Source: Gilvirhabdus luticola
GTDB taxonomy: Bacteria > Bacteroidota > Bacteroidia > Flavobacteriales > Flavobacteriaceae
Assembly: GCF_032583975.1 (NCBI RefSeq)
Contig: NZ_JAWHTF010000005.1
Length of the DNA: 64,000 nucleotides
Strand: one strand, 5' to 3'
The notes beneath the pieces were generated by a model. That model had not been told where the DNA came from and searched no databases. It saw only the letters and a program-made list of their open reading frames with translations. Shown here in pieces: positions 35,335 to 44,545 of this stretch. Both the position numbers and the translations under genes were made by a program. Every line of letters begins with the position of its first letter. The first letter of the stretch is position 1.

Positions 35335-36018
35335 ATGAAAATCAGGAAAATGCTTACTAAAACAGAAAGTTCTTTTACCATAGTATTTATTCTTGTAGTA
35401 ATTATTCATCTATTATTTAGTGATAGTAGCAATCCAACCATATTACATTATGTTACTAAACCTCTTATTTTATTGAGCTTAATCTTGTTCTTTGCAAAGA
35501 ATAGTGCTGACTTACCATCCAAAACAAAGCTGTTAACACTTTCGGCATTGTCATTTTCATTAATTGGAGATATACTCTTAATGTTTGTAAACAAATCTCC
35601 TAACTTTTTTATGAGTGGCCTTGTTGCTTTTTTAATTGCACATATCATGTATTTAATGCTCTTTCTAAAAATGAGAAATAAAGAAAAAAATCCGTTATTG
35701 TTTTCTGCTATATTAGTTATTTATGCACTTGGTATTTTCTACTTTTTAAGTGATGGATTAGGAAATATGTCACTGCCTGTAATTGTCTATATGTCTGTCA
35801 TTTTATTTATGGCAACAACGGCATTTTTACGAAAGGGAAGTGTACCACATTTAAGTTATAATTTGGTCCTTTTTGGAGCTATTTTGTTTATGATTTCTGA
35901 CAGTTTATTGGCAATTAATAAATTTTATGTGCAATTTTCATTTGCAGATATAAGTGTAATATCTACTTATGCTTTTGCACAACTTTTTATTGTTTTAGGG
36001 ATAAAAAAACAACGATAG
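35335..36018 (+). CDS. Lysoplasmalogenase (YhhN family)
   Basis: About 227 residues from ATG 35335 (TTG at 35332 is also possible). Eight hydrophobic helices and the family patterns SFSLIGDILLMF (about residue 62) and VLFGAILFMISDSLLAINKF near 180. YhhN/TMEM86 enzymes cleave the vinyl-ether bond of lysoplasmalogens. Divergent from the broken receptor gene with about 118 nt between starts. Confidence 0.85.
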   Translation: MKIRKMLTKTESSFTIVFILVVIIHLLFSDSSNPTILHYVTKPLILLSLILFFAKNSADLPSKTKLLTLSALSFSLIGDILLMFVNKSPNFFMSGLVAFLIAHIMYLMLFLKMRNKEKNPLLFSAILVIYALGIFYFLSDGLGNMSLPVIVYMSVILFMATTAFLRKGSVPHLSYNLVLFGAILFMISDSLLAINKFYVQFSFADISVISTYAFAQLFIVLGIKKQR

Positions 36019-36303
36019 ATTATATTTATAGAATGTTATTATATATTTAAATATCATAACATTATAATTACTATAGTAAATTATAACTTTAACATATTTA
36101 GCACATAGTATAAATTGTGATTTTAACGATAAATCAGCTTTGTGTTTTCTCTAAATTCTATTATTAAAATACCAAAAAATAAATTTTCTATTAATAATTA
36201 TAATAACAATATAAAGAACTAAAAAATAAGTTAGTTCTGAAAACAAGACAATTAAAACTATTAAAAAACTATATTTGGATACAACTCTAATTATATAAAA
36301 ACC
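36019..36303. other. AT-rich gap without a gene
   Basis: 285 nt that are almost entirely A and T, with no open frame of note and no clear hairpin. It may hold the promoter of the amidohydrolase gene, but no TAnnTTTG box stands out. Confidence 0.5.
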
Positions 36304-37734
36304 ATGAAATATTTTAGTGCCATTTTAATCTTTTTTCTAATATCTTTTAATCTTTTCTCTCAAGTCAAAACAGATGAAATCCTAAAAGATATTGATGATC
36401 AAACTACATTTTACGGAAACATTGCAAAAACTATTTGGAATTATGCTGAAATGGGTTTTCAAGAAGAAAAAAGTAGCGCTTTATTACAAGAAACTTTAAA
36501 AGATGAAGGTTTTACTATTACATCTGGAGTTGCAGGAATACCAACTGCATTTATTGCCGAATATGGCTCTGGAACCCCTATCATTGGTATTTTAGGAGAA
36601 TATGATGCTCTTCCTGGCTTATCTCAACAAGCCATACCAGAAAAAAAGTCTGCTGGATCCGAGGCTGGTCATGCTTGTGGTCACCATTTATTTGGAACCG
36701 CATCTGCAGCCGCAGCGATAAGTGTTAAAAATTGGCTTAAAGAGAATAAAGTAGAAGGTACTATAAGGTTTTATGGCTGTCCGGCAGAAGAAGGCGGTTC
36801 TGGTAAAGTTTATATGACACGTGCAGGGTTATTTAACAATGTTGATGTTGTGCTTAATTGGCATCCAAGTAACGCCAATAATGCCAATCCATCAATTGCA
36901 TTAGCAGTTAAATCAGCAAAATTTAGATTTTATGGAGTCTCTGCACATGCATCAGCAGCTCCTCAAAAAGGGCGTTCAGCATTAGATGCAGTTGAGTCAA
37001 TGAATTTTATGGTAAATATGATGCGAGAACATATTCCGCATAATGCGCGTATTCATTATGTAATTACTGATGGCGGAAAAGCTCCAAACGTAGTACCAGA
37101 TTTTGCTGAAGTATATTATTATGCAAGACATCCGCAAAGAGATGAGGTTATAGATATCTTTGATAGAATTGTAAAAGCTGCTGAAGGAGCTGCTTTAGGT
37201 ACTGAAACATCTATGGATTATGAAATTATTGGAGGTACACACGAATTATTACCCAATCTAACGCTTCAAAAATTAATGTATGACAATTTGGTAAAAGTTG
37301 GTGGATTCAAATATTCTCCAGAAGAAAAGCTTTTCGCTGAAAAAATATCTAAAAGTTTAAATGACACCCACTTAGATGTATCATATTCTGAAGGTATTAT
37401 GCCTTATACTACCGAACTTGACTCCAATGGTCGTGGTTCAACCGACGTAGGAGATGTCAGTTTTGCTGTACCGACGGTTGGAATGAGAGCTGCTACATGG
37501 GTTCCAGGAACACCTGCGCATAGTTGGCAAGCCGTAGCTGCTGGAGGAACAAGCATTGGGACAAAAGGGATGATGGTCGCTGCAAAGACCATGGCAGCAA
37601 CAGCTATCGAGCTTTTTTATGATACTACAATTATAGATAAAGCTAAAGTTGAATTTTTAGAATCCCGAGGTAAAGATTTTAAATATATTCCTTTGCTTGG
37701 TAATCGAGCTCCCGCTTTAGATTATAGAAATTAA
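36304..37734 (+). CDS. M20-family amidohydrolase (AbgB-like)
   Basis: A 476-residue secreted metal hydrolase with signal ending LFSQ. Motifs: ILGEYDALPGLSQQ, metal-site GHACGHHLFGTASA near residue 125, EEGGSGKVYMTRAG, and dimer-domain VSAHASAAPQKGRSALDA; late metal histidine in TPAHSWQ. Closest in feel to p-aminobenzoyl-glutamate hydrolase subunit B and N-acyl amino-acid amidohydrolases. Substrate uncertain. Confidence 0.9.
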   Translation: MKYFSAILIFFLISFNLFSQVKTDEILKDIDDQTTFYGNIAKTIWNYAEMGFQEEKSSALLQETLKDEGFTITSGVAGIPTAFIAEYGSGTPIIGILGEYDALPGLSQQAIPEKKSAGSEAGHACGHHLFGTASAAAAISVKNWLKENKVEGTIRFYGCPAEEGGSGKVYMTRAGLFNNVDVVLNWHPSNANNANPSIALAVKSAKFRFYGVSAHASAAPQKGRSALDAVESMNFMVNMMREHIPHNARIHYVITDGGKAPNVVPDFAEVYYYARHPQRDEVIDIFDRIVKAAEGAALGTETSMDYEIIGGTHELLPNLTLQKLMYDNLVKVGGFKYSPEEKLFAEKISKSLNDTHLDVSYSEGIMPYTTELDSNGRGSTDVGDVSFAVPTVGMRAATWVPGTPAHSWQAVAAGGTSIGTKGMMVAAKTMAATAIELFYDTTIIDKAKVEFLESRGKDFKYIPLLGNRAPALDYRN

Positions 37735-37802
37735 ATTTATTTTTCTTCTTTGTAACGTTTTAAACCATAATACTACTTATATAGTAACTAACTTCAAAAA
37801 AT

Positions 37803-38297
37803 TTGACCAAGGAACTAGAACATAATTTTGTAGAATTACTTGAAAAACATCAGAAAATTGTTCATAAAGTTTGTCGGTTATACACCAATAATTATGACGC
37901 TCATAATGACTTGTTTCAAGAGATAACCATTCAACTTTGGAAAGCATATCCGAAGTTTCGTGGTGATGCGAAATTTAGTACTTGGATGTATCGTGTTGGA
38001 CTGAATACAGCCATTACATTATATAGAAAGTCAAAAAGAACAATTAATACTCAAGAGTTTGATAATGTAGAGTTCAAAATTAGTGCAGAAGATTATGATG
38101 ATACAGAAGAGCAGCAGCTTAAACTACTTTACAAAGCAGTGCGCCAATTAAATGATATTGAGAAGGCTCTGGTGTTTTTATATCTGGAAGATAAAAATTA
38201 CAGAGAAATTAGTGAAACTCTGGGTATAAGCGAAGTAAATGCTCGTGTAAAAATGAATCGTGTAAAAACGAAATTAAAAACAATACTAAATCCGTGA
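37803..38297 (+). CDS. ECF-type RNA polymerase sigma factor
   Basis: A 164-residue sigma-70 family factor. Region 2 (HNDLFQEITIQLWKAYPKFR, KFSTWMYRVGLNTAI) and region 4 (NYREISETLGISEVNARVKM) are both present. It starts with TTG at 37803; no nearby ATG fits. Followed after 4 nt by a membrane protein that may be its anti-sigma partner. Confidence 0.9.
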   Translation: MTKELEHNFVELLEKHQKIVHKVCRLYTNNYDAHNDLFQEITIQLWKAYPKFRGDAKFSTWMYRVGLNTAITLYRKSKRTINTQEFDNVEFKISAEDYDDTEEQQLKLLYKAVRQLNDIEKALVFLYLEDKNYREISETLGISEVNARVKMNRVKTKLKTILNP

Positions 38298-38301
38298 TTG
38301 T

Positions 38302-38943
38302 ATGGATGAATTAGAATTATTAAAGAAAGACTGGCAGAAAAAGGATGATGATTATCCTAAATTAAGCTATAATGATATCTATAAGATGATCTTGAAAAAA
38401 TCGTCTTCAATAGTGAAATGGATTTTTATAATTAGTCTTTTGGAGTTTGCCTTTTGGAGTTTGATTTCTTTTGTTTTAAAAGATTCTAAAAGCATGCAGC
38501 GTTTCCAAGAATATGATGCTGATTATATTTTGATTCCACTTGCTGTTGTGAGTTATGTCATTTTAGCTTATTTCTTTTATTTGTTCTTTATGAATTACAG
38601 AAAAATTTCTGTGACAGATAGTGCAAAAGTATTGATGGAAAACATCCTTAAAACTAGGAGAACCGTTAAACAGTATGTTGCATTTAACCTGATTTTTTTA
38701 GTCTTATCTGTTATTGTGGTGTTGTTTATTGAATTTGATAAAGACCAAACACTTATTAACCAAGCACAAGTAGCAGCGGCTAATGGAGACGCCTTTAAGT
38801 TTTACGCATCAATTATAATTGCTACATTTTTATTACTAGCCATGGCAATAGTTTTTCTATTGCTGTTTTATTGGCTAGTTTATGGTATCTTATTGAAGCG
38901 ATTAAACAAAAACTACAGAGAACTAAAAAAATTAGAGATGTAA
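38302..38943 (+). CDS. Membrane protein paired with the ECF sigma factor
   Basis: A 213-residue protein with a short cytoplasmic N-terminus (MDELELLKKDWQKKDDDYPK) and four membrane helices. I see no ZAS-type zinc motif, so it is not a classical anti-sigma factor, but its 4-nt spacing from the sigma gene suggests it controls it. Similar sigma-membrane pairs are common in Flavobacteriia; the function is otherwise unknown. Confidence 0.75.
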   Translation: MDELELLKKDWQKKDDDYPKLSYNDIYKMILKKSSSIVKWIFIISLLEFAFWSLISFVLKDSKSMQRFQEYDADYILIPLAVVSYVILAYFFYLFFMNYRKISVTDSAKVLMENILKTRRTVKQYVAFNLIFLVLSVIVVLFIEFDKDQTLINQAQVAAANGDAFKFYASIIIATFLLLAMAIVFLLLFYWLVYGILLKRLNKNYRELKKLEM

Positions 38944-38944
38944 A

Positions 38945-39754
38945 CTACCATTCTCTTTGCTTATTGAGTTCTTCTTCAGCAAGTAATTCTTCTTGAGATA
39001 TGACCTTTAAAAATGAAGGATGTTGTTCAATGGCATACTCAATCTTTTCAACAATCTCATCAATGGTTTCATTTTCGTAATCAATGTCTAATGGCTCTTT
39101 TATTTCAATTGACTGCAAAATATTCTTCTTTTTAACTCGAAGCCCTTTTTTATCAAAAGAACGCCTAAAACCATCAATAACAATTGGTACTACAATAGGT
39201 TTATAACGCTTTATAATATGAGCTGTTCCTTTTCTAATGGGCTTAAAAGGTGTTGTTGTGCCTTGAGGAAAAGTAATTACCCAGCCATCGTTTAAGGCTT
39301 TTCCAATATTAGAAATATCACTCATTTTAACTTGCCTATTCACATCTTTTCCTTCAGCTCTCCATGTACGTTCAATACTCACAGAACCTACATAAGCCAA
39401 TATTTTAGGCAGTAAACCCGATTTCATTGTTTCTTTAGCAGCTACATAATAAATATTGAGCTTTGGATTCCATAAATAACCGACATTTTTTATAGAATCT
39501 ACTCTTCCGCTCAAACTTGCATTAAACACATGAAACATAGCTACTACATCTGCAAAATAGGTCTGATGATTAGAAATAAATAATACTTTGGTTTCAGGTA
39601 AATCGGGTATAATTTCTGAACCATCAATTTGAAGCTCATTAAAACCTCTAAAACGTCTATGTGTTAAAAGCCCTAAAATTCTGATGAGCCATTTTTTAAC
39701 AAATAGTATATGTCCAAAAGGATTTTTCTTAAACAATCCCATAAATTTTACCAA
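38945..39754 (-). CDS. 1-acyl-glycerol-3-phosphate acyltransferase (PlsC family)
   Basis: A 269-residue acyltransferase with catalytic HxxxxD in SNHQTYFADVVAM (about residue 82), glycerophosphate-binding TFPQGTTTPF near 163 and a third motif near IVVPIVIDGF. It adds the second acyl chain in phospholipid synthesis. Convergent with the sigma-partner gene, with one base between the stops. Confidence 0.88.
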   Translation of the reverse strand: MVKFMGLFKKNPFGHILFVKKWLIRILGLLTHRRFRGFNELQIDGSEIIPDLPETKVLFISNHQTYFADVVAMFHVFNASLSGRVDSIKNVGYLWNPKLNIYYVAAKETMKSGLLPKILAYVGSVSIERTWRAEGKDVNRQVKMSDISNIGKALNDGWVITFPQGTTTPFKPIRKGTAHIIKRYKPIVVPIVIDGFRRSFDKKGLRVKKKNILQSIEIKEPLDIDYENETIDEIVEKIEYAIEQHPSFLKVISQEELLAEEELNKQREW

Positions 39755-39789
39755 TTAGATAAGATAACAAAGGTATGAAATCTGCATTA

Positions 39790-40431
39790 TTAAAAAGTTT
39801 GATTTAATAAGTCTTTTATTTCGCTTAACATCATCGCTGTGGCTCCCCAAACCGTGTATCCATTAAGATTAAAAGCAGGAACCTCCAAATCTTTATTGTA
39901 AGAAGTTGAAACTGTTTTGTTTACAACATTATCTTCAATTAATAGATCTTTTAAAAAAACTTCAATAAGCTCTTCAACTTCATCTTCCTGCTTAACAAAT
40001 TGTGGCACTATAGTAGTTATACCTAAATAAGGCTTTACATAAAAATTACTAGGCGGAATGTAAACTTCGGTCAATTCTCTAATAACTTCTATACGATGCA
40101 TAGGAACTCCAATTTCTTCGTAAGTTTCTCTAATTGCGGCTTCTTTTAATGATTTGTCTTTTTCCTCAAGCTTTCCTCCGGGAAAACCAACCTGATCTGA
40201 ATGTACGCCCGAATATGTCTTCCTTAAAATTAAAATAATTTTGGTTACATCATTCTCATCTGGATAAAACAAAGCCAACACACCTGCTTTTTTTGAGTTT
40301 AGCATTGCTTCTTTATACTTCTTAAGAAGATGTTCTCTAAATGGCGGAGCCATTTTAAATTGTGAATTCTGTGCTGGTAAAGGGATATTTTTTACTTTTG
40401 AAAGCAATATTTTAAACTCGTCAAAATTCAT
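39790..40431 (-). CDS. NUDIX hydrolase (CoA pyrophosphatase-like)
   Basis: A 213-residue enzyme with the NUDIX box GGKLEEKDKSLKEAAIRETY followed by EEIG, and QVGFPGGK before it, as in CoA pyrophosphatases (NudL type). The CoA signature around the box (SGVHSDQVGFPGG) supports this. Its ATG is 2 nt from the start of the divergent cyclophilin gene, so its promoter must lie inside that gene. Confidence 0.88.
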   Translation of the reverse strand: MNFDEFKILLSKVKNIPLPAQNSQFKMAPPFREHLLKKYKEAMLNSKKAGVLALFYPDENDVTKIILILRKTYSGVHSDQVGFPGGKLEEKDKSLKEAAIRETYEEIGVPMHRIEVIRELTEVYIPPSNFYVKPYLGITTIVPQFVKQEDEVEELIEVFLKDLLIEDNVVNKTVSTSYNKDLEVPAFNLNGYTVWGATAMMLSEIKDLLNQTF

Positions 40432-40433
40432 CT

Positions 40434-41147
40434 ATGCGGATTACATTATACTTTTTTCTCTTTTTATTTTTACTAAACTGTGAAGATAATCAATCTAAAA
40501 AGAAAAATATCGAAACCACAAAACCAGAAGTTCAAAAGGAAGAAATTGTAAAACAAAAAGATACTATTAAAGATGCTATTTTAGAACCTAAAAGAGAATT
40601 CCCTTTACTCACCGACAAAAATGCTATGGAATTCTTCTTGGAATACGAAAAACATAATAAAGAAAATAAAGTAAGAATCACTACAGGTTTTGGCGAAATA
40701 GACATTTTGTTGTTCAATGAAACCAAATTCCATAGAGCAAATTTTATCTTCTTGACCAAACAAAAATATTTTGATGGTACTCAATTTTATCGCATAGTTA
40801 AAAACTTTATCATACAAGGTGGAAGCAGTGATGAAATGGAAATTGCCAATCGACGAAGAAACATTGGTAAATATCTCTTACCTAAGGACACCAAACATGG
40901 TTTTACTCATGATAGAGGTGTAATCTCAATGCCAAGTAGTGAGATAGAAAACCCGCATAAGTTAGCATCACCTTACCAATTTTTTATTGTTCAACGCACC
41001 TCTAATCATTTAGATGGTGATTATACCGTATTTGGAAGGGTAATCAAAGGAATGGATGTAGTTGATGAAATTGCTGAACAAGAAACTGATAATGCTGAAT
41101 GGCCTTTACATAATGTCTACATAAAAAAAGTAGAAATTATCGATTAG
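40434..41147 (+). CDS. Peptidyl-prolyl isomerase (cyclophilin), lipoprotein
   Basis: A 237-residue lipoprotein (lipobox LLNC, cysteine 16) with a charged linker and a cyclophilin domain from about residue 80: FHRANFIFLTKQKYFDGTQF, RIVKNFIIQGG, QFFIVQRTSNHLDGDYTVFG. It helps fold envelope proteins. Its stop overlaps the convergent TRIC gene stop by 4 nt. Confidence 0.9.
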   Translation: MRITLYFFLFLFLLNCEDNQSKKKNIETTKPEVQKEEIVKQKDTIKDAILEPKREFPLLTDKNAMEFFLEYEKHNKENKVRITTGFGEIDILLFNETKFHRANFIFLTKQKYFDGTQFYRIVKNFIIQGGSSDEMEIANRRRNIGKYLLPKDTKHGFTHDRGVISMPSSEIENPHKLASPYQFFIVQRTSNHLDGDYTVFGRVIKGMDVVDEIAEQETDNAEWPLHNVYIKKVEIID

Positions 41148-41749
41148 ATTTTATATATATTAGGTAGAGCAATATTAAATTTTACTGCCAATAATCTTAC
41201 CGTAATTACTATTATACCTGCAATCACAAAAGTAAATTGTTCACCTAAAAAATTACTTAAAACAAAGTAAGAAACTCCTCCAAGTAAACAGGCTGTAGCA
41301 TAAATTTCCCTTCTAAAAATAACTGGAATTTCATTACAAAGCATATCTCTTATTACACCTCCAAAACAGGCAGTTACAGTCCCTAAAGCAATACACAATA
41401 TAGGATGTAAGCCTAATGCAATTCCTTTTTCAACTCCTACTACTGTATATAAACCAATACCAATAGTATCAAACAAAAACAAAGATGTTCTTAAGTAATT
41501 TATTTTATTTTTTAATACAATTGCAAAAATTGAAGCTCCAATGATTACATAGGTGTATGTAATATCTAACATCCAGTTAACCGGAGTCTGTCCTGTAATC
41601 ACATCACGAAGAGTACCACCACCAATTGCTGTTACAAAAGCTATGATAATAATTCCAAAAATATCCATACGCTTATTCATTGCAACGAGTACACCAGAAA
41701 TCGCAAACGCTATTGTTCCAAGGATATCAACAAAATAAAACATGTTCAC
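41144..41749 (-). CDS. TRIC-family cation channel (YadS/UPF0126)
   Basis: A 201-residue membrane protein of two repeats, each with three helices and a glycine-rich signature: GGGTLRDVITGQTPVNW (about residues 44-60) and FGGVIRDMLCNEIPVIF (about 130-146). Bacterial TRIC channels conduct potassium and other cations. Convergent with the cyclophilin gene. Confidence 0.9.
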   Translation of the reverse strand: MNMFYFVDILGTIAFAISGVLVAMNKRMDIFGIIIIAFVTAIGGGTLRDVITGQTPVNWMLDITYTYVIIGASIFAIVLKNKINYLRTSLFLFDTIGIGLYTVVGVEKGIALGLHPILCIALGTVTACFGGVIRDMLCNEIPVIFRREIYATACLLGGVSYFVLSNFLGEQFTFVIAGIIVITVRLLAVKFNIALPNIYKI

Positions 41750-41784
41750 AAAAGTAAATCAATTCTTATTTTCAAAATAAGAAT

Positions 41785-42264
41785 TTATACTTTTTCGTTA
41801 AGCCATGCTTTCATCATCCAAACTGTTTTTTCTTGTTCAGTAATAAAATCGCTCATCATTGAATTAGTACCTTCATCATTGGCTTCGTCAGATTTGGAAA
41901 GTAAGTTTCTTTCAAGTTTTAGTAACTCTGTTAATGAATCTACTATGAGCCTAACTGCATTTTCATCAACACTTACATTTTTACCAATAGGCACTTTTGC
42001 ATTCTCTAAATAATCTTTAAAAGTATGCAAAGGAGTTTCTCCTAAAGTCAAAACACGTTCTGCAATTAAATCCACTTTTATATTTGCATCTGTATAAAGT
42101 TCCTCAAACTTTACATGTAGATCAAAAAAGCGCTTACCCTTTATATTCCAATGAATTCCACGTAAATTTTGATAGTAGATTTGAAAATTTGATAATAAGA
42201 TATTCAAATCATTTGCTAAAGCCGTTGCCTTATTTACTTCTAATCCTAAACTATTAATTATCAT
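41785..42264 (-). CDS. dps: DNA-starvation/ferritin-like protein Dps
   Basis: A 159-residue ferritin-like protein with the Dps ferroxidase signature IHWNIKGKRFFDLHVKFEEL and ADANIKVD-type helix with DLIAERVL. It stores iron as ferric oxide and shields DNA from peroxide. Divergent from oxyR with a palindrome between them, the common peroxide-defence arrangement. Confidence 0.95.
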   Translation of the reverse strand: MIINSLGLEVNKATALANDLNILLSNFQIYYQNLRGIHWNIKGKRFFDLHVKFEELYTDANIKVDLIAERVLTLGETPLHTFKDYLENAKVPIGKNVSVDENAVRLIVDSLTELLKLERNLLSKSDEANDEGTNSMMSDFITEQEKTVWMMKAWLNEKV

Positions 42265-42283
42265 AACATTATATTTTGTTCTA

Positions 42284-42331
42284 CAAATTTAATTTATAAA
42301 TAATGCCTATCATGATAAATTTTATTGATAG
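42284..42331 (-). promoter_or_regulatory. dps promoter with OxyR-like palindrome
   Basis: The -7 box TAAATTTG (minus strand, 42291-42284) fits TAnnTTTG. Upstream, CTATCA at 42307-42312 and TGATAG at 42326-42331 form an inverted repeat centred near 42319, about 40 nt before the probable dps start point. This resembles half-sites of OxyR (ATAG/CTAT). It lies 33 nt before the oxyR ATG, so it could also control oxyR. Confidence 0.6.
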
Positions 42332-42363
42332 TTTTTATAATTTTATAGTCTAAATCAATTCTA

Positions 42364-43302
42364 ATGACTATTACACAATTATATTACGTACTAGCAGTTG
42401 CAGAGCATCAAAATTTCACCAAAGCAGCAGAGAAATGCTTTGTAACACAGCCCACTTTAAGTATGCAAATCCAAAAATTAGAAGATGAACTAGATGTCAT
42501 CATTTTTGATCGAGGGAAAAAACCCATTGAATTAACTGAAATTGGAAGAAAAATTGTCACCCAAGCAAAAAATATTGTTAACGAATCTTATAGGATTAAA
42601 GATATTGTAGACCAACAAAAAGGATTTATTGGTGGTGAATTCAAGCTAGGTATCATACCTACTGTAATGCCAACACTTTTACCGATGTTTTTAAAAACAT
42701 TTATTAAAAGATACCCTAAAATTAAGCTTAAAATAGAAGAGTTAAATACCGAAGATATAATCTCCAAAATTATTGAAGGTCATCTAGATGCAGCCATTGC
42801 GGCTACACCTCTTGAAAATGATTTTATAAAAGAAAGAGTATTATACTATGAACCATTTGTAGGTTACATTCCACAGAACCACAGGTTACATGATAATAAA
42901 AAAATTGATGTTACAGATCTGGACTTAAGCGATATGCTTTTATTGGAAGATGGACATTGCTTTAGAGAAGGTGTTATTAATTTATGTAAAGTCTTCAAAG
43001 ATCATTTTCATGATAATTTTCAGCTTGAAAGCGGAAGTATTGAAACTCTAATAAATCTTTCTAATGAAGGTTTAGGAATGACGCTGCTGCCCTATTTACA
43101 TACGATGAATATTAGTGAATCAAAGAAGAATAACCTTCATTATTTTAATGAACCGACTCCGGCAAGAGAAGTAAGTGTTATTTATCATAAAAGTGAATTG
43201 AAAATGCAAATAATTAATGCCTTACACAACGTGATTTCAGGTGTTATTAGAGGCGCAATTGCGTTTCAGAATGTAAACATTATAAGTCCTTTGGCTAAAT
43301 AA
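42364..43302 (+). CDS. oxyR: Hydrogen-peroxide sensor OxyR (LysR family)
   Basis: A 312-residue LysR regulator: HTH in the first 60 residues (FTKAAEKCFVTQPTLSMQIQ) and a sensor domain with two cysteines eight residues apart in GHCFREGVINLCKV, the same spacing as the redox pair C199/C208 of E. coli OxyR. It likely activates dps next door on peroxide. Ends in a strong bidirectional terminator. Confidence 0.93.
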   Translation: MTITQLYYVLAVAEHQNFTKAAEKCFVTQPTLSMQIQKLEDELDVIIFDRGKKPIELTEIGRKIVTQAKNIVNESYRIKDIVDQQKGFIGGEFKLGIIPTVMPTLLPMFLKTFIKRYPKIKLKIEELNTEDIISKIIEGHLDAAIAATPLENDFIKERVLYYEPFVGYIPQNHRLHDNKKIDVTDLDLSDMLLLEDGHCFREGVINLCKVFKDHFHDNFQLESGSIETLINLSNEGLGMTLLPYLHTMNISESKKNNLHYFNEPTPAREVSVIYHKSELKMQIINALHNVISGVIRGAIAFQNVNIISPLAK

Positions 43303-43331
43303 AAAGACCTTCTTTATAAAGAAGGTCTTTT
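43302..43331. terminator. Bidirectional terminator between oxyR and a small gene
   Basis: A perfect 30-nt palindrome: AAAAGACCTTCTTTA followed by its reverse complement. A-rich and T-rich ends allow it to stop transcription from both the oxyR side and the convergent small gene. Confidence 0.85.
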
Positions 43332-43335
43332 GAAA

Positions 43336-43533
43336 TTATGCTTTTAAATAAATTAAACATTGGTTTAATTCTGGGTTCTGCAAAATTAGAGATTGAATAA
43401 AGACTTTAAGCTCTTCAATCTCGTAAGGCAACAATCGCGTCATCGCTTTTTGTACCTCCTTACAGAACAACGATACATCAAAACTAACTTTTTTAAGAAC
43501 CGTTTTGGTGTATTCAAACATTGCTCTTGACAT
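43336..43533 (-). CDS. Conserved small protein
   Basis: A 65-residue protein, start MSRAMFEYTKTVLKKV, all-helical, with two cysteines and PYEIEELKVFI. I recognise it as a small protein well conserved in Flavobacteriia but without known function. It has its own terminator, normal codon use and a good spacing from neighbours, so it is very likely real. Confidence 0.78.
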   Translation of the reverse strand: MSRAMFEYTKTVLKKVSFDVSLFCKEVQKAMTRLLPYEIEELKVFIQSLILQNPELNQCLIYLKA

Positions 43534-43677
43534 ATTAATTATTTGTTAGGGTTGGTAAAAATTAATAAATGTAAAGATATTTTATAGGCAAAAGTTTTAA
43601 AGATTAACAGAATAAATATATTAAAAAAAATCTAAACAATTTCTTAAAAGCAAAAATTATATGTTAAATGTTAGTTT

Positions 43678-44484
43678 TTAGAATCTATTATCTCCATCTA
43701 AAATATCTCCTAAACCTCCTAAAATACTGCCTTCTCCTTTATTCTTTCCTCCTCTTTGAGGTGCACTAGCCAAAACTCGACCAGCCAACCTACTAAATGG
43801 CAATGATTGAATATAAACAGTGCCTGGACCTTGTAGTTTTGCAAAAAATAATCCTTCACCTCCAAAAATAGTGTTCTTGATGCCTCCAACAAATTCTATA
43901 TCGTAATCTACATCTTGAGTAAATCCAACCAAGCATCCGGTATCTACTCTCAATACTTCTCCAGCTTGCAGTACTTTTTTAGCCATTGTTCCACCAGCAT
44001 GCACAAATGCCATGCCATCACCTTCTAATTTTTGCATGATAAATCCTTCGCCTCCAAAAAGGCCTCGACCTAAACGTTTGCTAAACTCTATACCAATACT
44101 AACACCTTTGGCTGCGCATAAAAAAGCATCCTTTTGGCAAATAAACTTTCCTTTATATTCAGTTAAATCTATTGGAATAATTTTTCCGGGATATGGTGAG
44201 GCAAAAGACACATTACGTTTTCCAGATAGATTGTTATAAAATGCAGTCATAAATAAACTTTCGCCTGTTAGAATACGTTTTCCTGCTCCAAAAACTTTAC
44301 CCAGAAAACTATCGTCTTTTTGAGAACCATCACCAAAAATGGTTTCCATTTTTATACCGTCATCCATCATCATAAAGCTACCTGCTTCTGCTATAACACC
44401 TTCTTGTGGGTCAAGTTCAATTTCTACATATTGCATTTCTTCGCCATAAATTCTATAGTCAATTTCGTGTGCTGTCATATTCAT
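43678..44484 (-). CDS. AIM24/TIGR00266-family protein
   Basis: A 268-residue beta-rich protein with repeated glycine patterns: GVIAEAGSFMMMDDGI, GRGLFGGEGFIMQKLEG, GGEGLFFAKLQGPG, and a glycine-rich tail RGGKNKGEGSILGG. The family (also YcaO-neighbour or tryptophan-RNA attenuator-like fold) has no settled bacterial function. Followed downstream by a 144-nt AT-rich gap. Confidence 0.88.
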   Translation of the reverse strand: MNMTAHEIDYRIYGEEMQYVEIELDPQEGVIAEAGSFMMMDDGIKMETIFGDGSQKDDSFLGKVFGAGKRILTGESLFMTAFYNNLSGKRNVSFASPYPGKIIPIDLTEYKGKFICQKDAFLCAAKGVSIGIEFSKRLGRGLFGGEGFIMQKLEGDGMAFVHAGGTMAKKVLQAGEVLRVDTGCLVGFTQDVDYDIEFVGGIKNTIFGGEGLFFAKLQGPGTVYIQSLPFSRLAGRVLASAPQRGGKNKGEGSILGGLGDILDGDNRF

Positions 44485-44545
44485 TTCAATTATTTAATTA
44501 TACGTTTATTTGTTGATTGGAATTTAGTTTTGTTACATCAAAATT

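Noticed and set aside
42300..42331. An FNR-type palindrome between dps and oxyR
   Set aside because: TATCATGATAAA resembles one half only; the two halves are not ATGAY-N4-RTCAT. The OxyR-like reading fits better.
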